Source: Gentiana macrophylla (Eukaryota; Streptophyta; Magnoliopsida; Gentianales; Gentianaceae). Taken from it: 64,000 bases of DNA. Below, piece by piece: positions 57,765-64,000 of this stretch (positions are counted from its first letter, which is position 1; each line of letters opens with the position of its first letter). A program made the position numbers and the translations under genes. The stretch is taken from contig CM047810.1 of the NCBI GenBank assembly GCA_026214975.1, positions 37,875,280 through 37,939,279 on the forward strand. Reading direction: 5' to 3'. Below the pieces are notes generated by a model, which searched no databases, was not told the origin of the DNA, and saw nothing but the letters and a program-made list of their open reading frames with translations.

Positions 57765-59626
57765 ACCGTTCTGACACTCACCAACCTTGTACTATGTAGG
57801 TGCACAGGCGGTGTGTTGGGGATTTTGTCGAAAGCGACTTATTCGGCGGATCTGATGACGGTGCCGATGTACAGATACTGAAATTTAGGGAACAACTGCG
57901 ATTTCTCAAGCGTGAGGTCCCAAAAATCCCAATATCCTATTGATTCCAATGTGCCTTTTTCCAGATTCAAAGTAACAACAACACAGGAACACGAGCTCTA
58001 CTTGATGCACCACCCAAAAATTTGGAACGTACACAAAGCTAGACCAAAATAACGATATAACGGCGGCTAAAACAACGAACGTGACCTTGGTTCTTTTTCT
58101 TAACGTGAAAATGCAGAGAGTGTTGATTTCTCAAGAGTAAACTCGACAAGTCTACGTGTCCGTAGTCCCTTTTCGTAGATGAACAACAACAAACAACAAC
58201 CCAAAAGTTCTGAAACGAAGTTTCCGGCCAGGAAACGTACAATGCCAAGTCCGACGAGTTTTTTTGTGCAAAAGTCACGAGAAAGGTGATGATTCAAATG
58301 CAAGCTCATGATTCTGAGCAAGAAATCGGGGAGGGTACCTTGTTGTGAGATGATTTCGGCACTGAGTCAAAAATTTAAACGTGAGTGAGTGAAGTTGAAA
58401 TCTTTTTCGGAGAAGAAACCGTGGGGGTGGCGAGGAGAAGATAAAGCTTTTCCCGGGGCCTCCGTATGTTCTGTAAGCTGTGGGTGAGCCGTAAGTCGGA
58501 AGCAGGCTGAGAACCTTGATTTCCCGGTAACGGAGCCAACTGATAATGCTGAAATTATCATGGGTATACATCGGTGGATATCTAGCTGTGAATGTAGTGA
58601 AATGGGGGTGGCTCACGGTGGAGCTGTGAGAAAGTGTGGTGGTGAATGTGGTGGCGCAATATAAGCAAAGAGAGCAGTAAGCAATTTGGCAGAGTTTTGC
58701 CTTGTTTCATATATATTCCGCCTTCTTTATGAATCGTAAATGGAGCCCTATTTATAGGGTGAGAACCGACTAACATTCAACATAATTACAACTAAGGACA
58801 TAGTACAACTAAATCTGCGATGGCTAGTCGGGCCGCGGCAAACCGATGGTGGTGCGGATCCTCGAGTTGTCATCGCATATCCTTAGCAGGCTTGCTGGGT
58901 TGTCGTCGGTCTGTATTCTATAAGTGTTGGGGTAAAGGACCTCTAGCGGATCTTTCACCCTTCTAGTTATCATGGGCCTATTATCAAAGCCCGACAGGGG
59001 CCTGGCCGCATCTTTTCTCTCCAGCCCCCATCCACCCGCATTCGGCAGATCTGTTCGGATCCATATCTAGGTCGGTGGGCCGGAAGACGGGGCCGGCCTA
59101 TCAATGGCCCCCCTACTCCGTACCCATGACATCGAGGTGTAGGGTAGGGAGTAACCTTCTTGGCCTTTTGAGGTAGCTCCGATAGGCGAATAGCCACTGC
59201 CGCTGGAAATCATTTTGGGCGGGTAGCCTTGACTTCGTAGGATTTGGCTTCTGGGGCCTTTTGACCTCGAGCCGATTGAAGTTATAAGTAGGCGGATAGC
59301 CTTAACTTCGTAGGATCTAGCTTCTTAGGACTTTGGCCTCGAGCCAATTGAATTTATAAGTGGACGGATAGCCTTAACTTCGTGGAATTGGCTTCTTGGA
59401 CCTTTTGACCTTGAGCCGATTGAAGTTATAAGTGGGCGGATAGCCTTAACTTCATAGGATTTGGCTTCTTGGGCCTTTGGCCTCGAGCCGATTGAAGTTA
59501 TAAATGGGCGGATAGCCTTAACTTCGTGGGATTTGGCTTCTTGGGCCTTTGGCCTCGAGCCGATTGAAGTGGTGGCTTCGGAATGGCCCCCTTGCGTGTC
59601 AGCCACGTGCTTCGGAATCAAGCTCA
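57765..59626 (-). repeat. 5' LTR of the nested Tat element (boundaries approximate)
   Basis: On the minus strand the likely start is TGAGCTTGATTCCGAAGCAC at 59626. A TATAAATAGGG promoter lies at about 58757-58747. The LTR ends just before a PBS-like TTTTGGCATTTTCTGTAGA at about 57753-57735, which precedes the gag start at 57708. U3 holds a five-copy 72-bp tandem repeat. No matching 3' LTR is in the window, so the ends are not confirmed by a second copy. Confidence 0.6.
59219..59590 (-). repeat. Five-copy 72-bp tandem repeat in the U3 of the nested Tat LTR
   Basis: Units start at about 59219, 59292, 59364, 59437 and 59509. Each holds CGGATAGCCTTAACTTCGT, GGCTTCTTGGGCC, CCTCGAGCCGATTGAAG and TTATAAGTGGG. 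Units differ by a few bases and 1-2 bp indels. Confidence 0.9.
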
Positions 59627-59629
59627 TAT

Positions 59630-59814
59630 AGGCTAAAGTGTGGAAGTGGATCCTGTTGAAACTGAGGTGGTGGTGTCTGACTCTGACGGTGTCCCGGCTA
59701 ATTAACCATTTCTACTTGCCCAACCCCTGCTACTTCACCCAGATTCAACTCATTTGCCTCTTGCTGAGCTCTTGAACTCTCAACTCCAAAAACACCTCTG
59801 CGAGTTTCAACCAT
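59630..59814 (-). pseudogene. N-terminal gag remnant of the LTR-X element
   Basis: From an ATG at 59814-59812 the minus strand reads MVETRRGVFGVESSRAQQ and stops after 38 codons at 59698. Beyond the stop another frame gives a Gln/Pro-rich stretch (QTPPPQFQQDPLPHF) to about 59630, where the Tat LTR begins. The MVxTRRG start and Q/P-rich stretch fit plant chromovirus-type gag, but too little is left to be certain. Confidence 0.5.
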
Positions 59815-59899
59815 TCTAAAAGATAAAGGAAGATCAGAATGTTACTAAGTGGTCTAAAGAAATCAAATCTTAAGAAAAGAAATTTAGGAGAGCAAAGGA

Positions 59900-59919
59900 T
59901 GCTTCGCTCTGATACTAAC
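59900..59919 (-). other. Primer binding site of the LTR-X element
   Basis: The minus strand right after LTR-X copy E reads TTAGTATCAGAGCGAAG, close to the initiator-Met primer complement TGGTATCAGAGC. Confidence 0.65.
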
Positions 59920-62080
59920 TAGAATGCCCTGTTCCCGGATACCGAGTCCTTATCCGGAAATGAAATGTTCGGCACGTATAATATCAAATAAATCCAATAT
60001 TATACGTAAGTCTCTACTACGTCGTATCGAGTTTAGCAAAACGGAAGCCAAAAGACTCGGCGAAAACCATAGATGCTTCTAAGAATAGATTACAAACATG
60101 CTAAAGATAGAAAGTTCGAATTCCAACAATGAAACTCCAAAGTCTTACAAATGTACAATGTCTTAAAAGAAAAGTACAACTGAACTTATACAAGTCTTGA
60201 AATGAAAGTACAACGTTTATCCAGAAATGAAACAACAACATCATCCTCAATGAGCTCGTGGTCATCCTGTTCATCTTCTCACCCTACAAAGCATACAAAA
60301 AATGCAATGTAGGTAAGTACAACGTACTTAGATACGAGGAAGAAGCTAATGAATAAGTAAGTCTTACAATGAAAATGTTCATTTTATCATTATGTTGTCT
60401 TTATGAGACCGAATCATACTCTAAGGTTCACTTCATGTTCATTAACATGTCGTGACTCTGGTTTCTAGCTTAGCTTATCTTTGTTACATCATTATTCAAG
60501 GGCACTACGCATGGTGTATATCCACTACGAGATATAACTGTGCAACCTATCAGTGGATCACACCAATAGCCACGGGCTAAACCCAATAGTGTACACGTTC
60601 GGCGAAGTCCCTCCGCACCTGAAGTCCATTCTAGAAGACTTATGGAGTTATTCACTTTTATTGACCGCCCACACATCGCGATACAAACAGGTGACTTTCC
60701 AAGAATGACATGATGTTTAATATTTTAACCACACACATACGTTTGTAAATTGTTGTTAACTAGCAACCTATGTATTTTCAAGTAAAGCTCCCTTACTCCT
60801 TCCACTCCCTCTCTTAAGACAACTAGACACAACATCCTAGCACATACACATACATTGATGAATACTAATTCATCAAAGCACAAACCAATCATGCTCTTCC
60901 GACGGTCCTGAACTTCAACTCTTACAATGAATCCATTCGGTGCCAGAACTAAACGTACCAGAAGATAAATCATGGCTTGTTCATGTTCATTTAATGTTAT
61001 TAGCTCAAGAAACGACATTCAAAATTGGATTCGGGGCTCAAAATAGCTTAAACACCAAAAACCGGTCCAATGTGAACGCAACACGTTTAATACGCGCGCA
61101 TTGAGCTTCCTAAACTATTCAGAATGCTTCTGGTCCATACATACGCGCGCTTTACCCCCCTATGCACGCTCTAAAAGGCTCTGTAACACTTTCCACATTA
61201 TGTTTTCATCAATGCGCGGGCATTGACCGCTAAAACAACCCTAAATGCAGTTTTCTGCACTTTTTACGCTTTTTATTCCTTTCCAATCATGATCAACATC
61301 AATATACACTACAAAACAACAGTAAAACAAGTTCTAAACATACTAGTACATCACATAGCATAACATCAACACATAGACATGGTTTTTATTTTTTTTAACC
61401 ACAAATCAACATTCAACACTAAAACTCAACCTTAATACTATAAAACCGTAATTACTCGTTAGGAAGAGCCTGTTACCTTCTAGCAAGCAAAACCTTCCAG
61501 AAAACTGCAGCACTTGAGAAAGCTTCAACTAAAATCCTATTTGATCACAATTAAACCTGAATCAATTGATGATCAAAGCTTATACACAAACGAGACTATG
61601 AATTAAGAGATTTAGACAACCAAAACTTGATGATCTCAAACTAGGGCAAAACTAACCTTTCAAGTTCAACTTTCTTGTATCAAAACGATCCTCTTGTCCC
61701 GTTGATTCCGAATCTCTACCTCGTTCTGAAAACCGTCAAAGATCTTGTGATAATTTTGGCGAAGCCTCTTCTCCTTTTTCCATTTTGCTTTCAACGTAGA
61801 GGATAGAACGTTTTGAATTCTGATTTTGATAACTCCCGTTTTGCAACCTCTATTTTAATGGGAAGTTAATTCCCCAAATAAAAACTTCCCACAATAATAA
61901 ATATAATTATTATTCAATTAATCCTAATTAATTCCCAATAATTCCGTTTTAATTTTTTTTTTCTCTTAATCTTAAATCCTTAAGTAATAAATATAATGTT
62001 CCGTTTTTTTGCAAAAACACACGTCTGTCATCTTTCACAAAAAGACACGTGTGTTATTTTTTGAAAAGTCGGGATATTAT
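59920..62080 (-). repeat. LTR-X copy E (5' LTR of the composite)
   Basis: Plus-strand view AGAATGCCCTGTTCCCGGAT...GAAAAGTCGGGATATTA, about 2160 bp. Both terminal dinucleotides have decayed compared with copy D. A GCGCGC mini-repeat block is at about 61075-61220. It ends about 155 bp before the carbonic anhydrase ATG. Confidence 0.88.
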
Positions 62081-62105
62081 TTAGAGTGTCAGTCGAACGG
62101 TACTC

Positions 62106-62113
62106 TATTTATA
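62106..62113 (+). promoter_or_regulatory. TATA-like box of the carbonic anhydrase gene
   Basis: TATTTATA lies 122 bp before the ATG at 62235 and about 25 bp after the end of LTR-X copy E. It is the only TATA-like string in the short gap between the LTR and the gene. Confidence 0.45.
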
Positions 62114-62234
62114 CAGTGATGAAGAGACAACAAAGTCTAAAAAGCCATAAACATTGCCGGGATCGTCTCTGTTGCTCAGCATTTATATGAAACCGTTAAC
62201 CAAAGCTTACAATTGAGCTTTTTGTTCATTGGCC

Positions 62235-64000
62235 ATGGCTACTTCACTATCTTTCTTCTTTTTTGGATGTAGCTTTCTGATTCTCAACACTAGTGCTTTT
62301 TCCTCATCAAGTACTCCCTCTTTTCTTTTGATCCCTTTTTCTTTCAGATTTGAATTTTATCTTAAAAAAGGGTATATATAAGTATATAACCACATCTTGT
62401 ATTATTATGTTGAATGTTGTGCAGCAGGTTATAATGGAGCAGGGACAGGGAATAATGGGATGCAATTTACATACTCGGGTTCAACCGGTCCGAATAAGTG
62501 GGGGAGTTTGGATCCGAAATTCTCATCCTGCTCAAATGGGAAATCACAGTCTCCGGTTGATATTAATCTGAAACAAAATGTTGTGCTCAACCACAGATTG
62601 AAACCATTAAAAAGACATTACAACCCTTCCAATGCTACCTTAGTTAACAACCTCGTTAACGTTGGGGTTAGTTAGTTTTAATTTTTGTTTTTTCCCCTGT
62701 TTCATTCATTCATTCATTCAATGATGAAAAATAGTACGTAGATTATGGCAATATATATATGTCTGCATCAATGTTGATTATAATAATTGCAGCTGCATTA
62801 CGGTGAAAATGATGGGGAGTTAATTACAGATGGTAAAATATACCATTTGAAGCAGATGCATTGGCATACACCTTCTGAGCATAAAATCAATGGAGTTCAG
62901 TATGTACTCTGTTTTTCCATCCCTTCAAATATTGTAGCTTAAACTATACATAATTTTGGAATTAATTCCACTTTTATTCTTGCACAAAGTTACCCGAATA
63001 AGAGTTTAATTATGAAAAAAAAAAGAGTTTAATTACAAGATTTAATACTAAAAAAGTGCTTTAATTACAAGGTTTCCAGCAGAGCTTCATCTAGTCCATG
63101 TTGCTGCTGATAATGTCACCTATTCGGTGGTGGGTTTACTTTATAGACTTGGAAAAGCTGATCCTCTTATCTCTAAGGTAACATCACCATTTTTATCTTC
63201 GAGGCAGTGTTTATTATTATTATTATTATTATTCTTTTAGAGATAGAAAAGAAATATACTGCTGGACATGTTTTCCATAAATTTTAATGTGATGATGGAT
63301 GAAATCGTACTCAGGTACATACTTTGGTGTCAATCCACTGCGCCTAATCTGATCATTTCTCGGTTGGAAATCCAGGATTTTGATCTCCGTTTGGGACGTG
63401 TGTATGTTGTTTATTTTTTCGTTTCCGAAAAAAAAGGACCAAATCCAACCAATAAGAATTTTAATATTTAAAATGGGCCCCCTACATTTAGAAAAAAAAA
63501 AAAAAAACCAATTAGTTATCTTGAAATTGATAATTTGGTGGTCAAACCCCTACATTTAGAAAAAAAAAACTACCAATTAGTTATCTTGAAATTGATAATT
63601 TGGTGGTCCAATACTTGAATTTGGACCACCTAAAATTACTGTTCTCCTTGACGTATTACTCTTAGTATTTAAAAATTGATTCTCCAAAACTGCCCTCGAT
63701 ATTATGAGTAATTATGTTGACAAAACCACTCGACTACAACGAATAACAACATTATTTATATAATTGAGTGACATTACATTATTTATATAATTGATTCTGA
63801 TGTAGGAATTATTAATCATTATCTAAACCCATCATAATCAATAATGTAAATGTAAGAGTGACTGTTTGATGCTACTAATTTGATTCATATGTTGCATGAT
63901 CATAGATACAAAACCAACTGCACAAGTTAAAAATCAATGGATCGACTCATGAGATTCCTCTTGGAAGATTCAACTTGAAGGAACTCAAACGAAATAGACA
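62235..64000 (+). CDS. Alpha-carbonic anhydrase, 5' part (exons 1-5, runs off the window)
   Basis: Exons: 62235-62310, 62425-62666 (or starting at 62428), 62793-62887, 63072-63177 and 63906 to beyond 64000. Introns are GT-AG and the frame is kept through all joins. Exon 1 encodes a hydrophobic secretion signal (MATSLSFFFFGCSFLILNTS). Then come FTYSGSTGPNKWGSLDPKFS, the SSCSNGKSQSPVDI motif, HWHTPSEH (two zinc-ligand His) and ELHLVHV (third zinc-ligand His), so the zinc site is complete. Alpha-CAs interconvert CO2 and bicarbonate; plant members usually pass through the secretory pathway. Exon 5 encodes IPLGRFNLKEL at its end. The C-terminal part is outside the window. The ATG has a favourable context (GGCCATGGCT). 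Confidence 0.95.
63211..63235 (+). repeat. (ATT)n microsatellite in carbonic anhydrase intron 4
   Basis: A short ATT trinucleotide run shortly after the donor site of intron 4. Confidence 0.85.
63480..63607 (+). repeat. Two-copy ~65-bp direct duplication in carbonic anhydrase intron 4
   Basis: CCTACATTTAGAAAAAA...CCAATTAGTTATCTTG then AAATTGATAATTTGGTGGTC occurs twice in tandem (about 63482-63543 and 63548-63606), differing mainly in poly(A) length. Confidence 0.85.

Larger units (their letters stand above)
49701..62080 (-). mobile_element. Composite Ty3/gypsy insertion: LTR-X element with a nested Tat-lineage element
   Basis: Two minus-strand LTR-X copies (D 49701-51877, E 59920-62080) face the same way. 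Next to E is an initiator-Met-type PBS and the start of a gag. Next to D is a polypurine end (minus strand CTCCTCTTGAAGGACGAGGA). The middle is a different, Tat-lineage element with its own 5' LTR. Outer flanks (GTATC on the left, about TAGAG on the right) do not match, so the two ends are not a simple single insertion, or one end has decayed. Confidence 0.75.

Noticed and set aside
59325..59627. 100-codon minus-strand repeat protein
   Set aside because: It lies in the U3 region of the nested Tat LTR, upstream of its promoter. The repeat is better explained as a tandem DNA repeat. Kept only as a finding.
49701..62080. Interpretation as one clean full-length element with gag-pol between paired LTRs
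   Set aside because: The gag-pol belongs to a Tat element with its own 5' LTR and a different PBS type, the LTR-X PBS and gag start are separate, and outer target flanks do not match.
1..64000. tRNA, rRNA and CRISPR features
   Set aside because: No cloverleaf-capable tRNA, no rRNA-like segment and no regularly spaced identical repeats were seen. The periodic repeats are ordinary tandem repeats without spacers.

Overview
This is a repeat-dominated stretch of a flowering-plant nuclear genome, most likely a eudicot. The evidence is short GT-AG introns in AT-rich DNA, plant-type gene families, and plant lineages of Ty3/gypsy, Ty1/copia, TRIM, hAT-type and Tourist-like elements. I see only two host genes. 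One is a 12-exon plastid-type protein with two thioredoxin-fold (GST-N/glutaredoxin-like) domains at 19101-23811 (+). The other is the 5' part of a secretory alpha-carbonic anhydrase gene from 62235 to the window end (+). No rRNA, tRNA or CRISPR array was recognised.

Left part (0.8-18.8 kb): a complete Ty3/gypsy Tat-lineage element occupies 800-10358, with both LTRs, a 5-bp target duplication (ACCTG), broken gag-pol, a seven-unit ~56-bp tandem repeat, and an antisense gene that looks spliced. Next comes an LTR and PBS of another retroelement (10625-12392, minus). It is followed by an old minus-strand LTR of a family called LTR-X here (12495-18268). A plus-strand solo LTR-X (13113-15193, TSD TCAGC) is inserted inside that copy. 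A LINE 3' end (to about 18840) lies about 260 bp upstream of the thioredoxin-fold gene start.

Middle (24-45 kb): downstream of the gene are a 660-bp MITE (TSD TATTTTTA) and a solo LTR-X (25147-28881, TSD GTTCT) that itself carries a solo LTR of another family (26243-27756, TSD ATCCA). A TRIM element (29246-30239, TSD CTTAC) has a 550-bp hAT-like MITE in one of its LTRs. Then come the 3' half of a minus-strand copia element (30599-33114) and a nearly complete plus-strand Ty1/copia element (33214-42479, TSD TGTAT). The latter has lost integrase, RT and RNase H but keeps gag, protease and a long extra 3' ORF region. A copia RNase H tail and short LTR follow at 44.3-44.9 kb.

Right part (45-62 kb): a non-autonomous hAT element (45418-46156, TSD AGACCGAT), a Tourist-like MITE (48188-48604, TSD TAA) and AT-rich intergenic DNA precede a large composite (49701-62080, minus). 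The composite has two LTR-X copies as outer LTRs, initiator-Met PBS and PPT-side remnants of that element, and between them a second Tat-lineage element with its 5' LTR and degenerate gag-pol. The outer LTR ends about 155 bp before the carbonic anhydrase start codon and about 25 bp from its TATA-like box.

LTR, PBS, TSD, TIR and exon coordinates were read directly from the sequence. Lineage names come from recognised domains and motifs, not from database searches.
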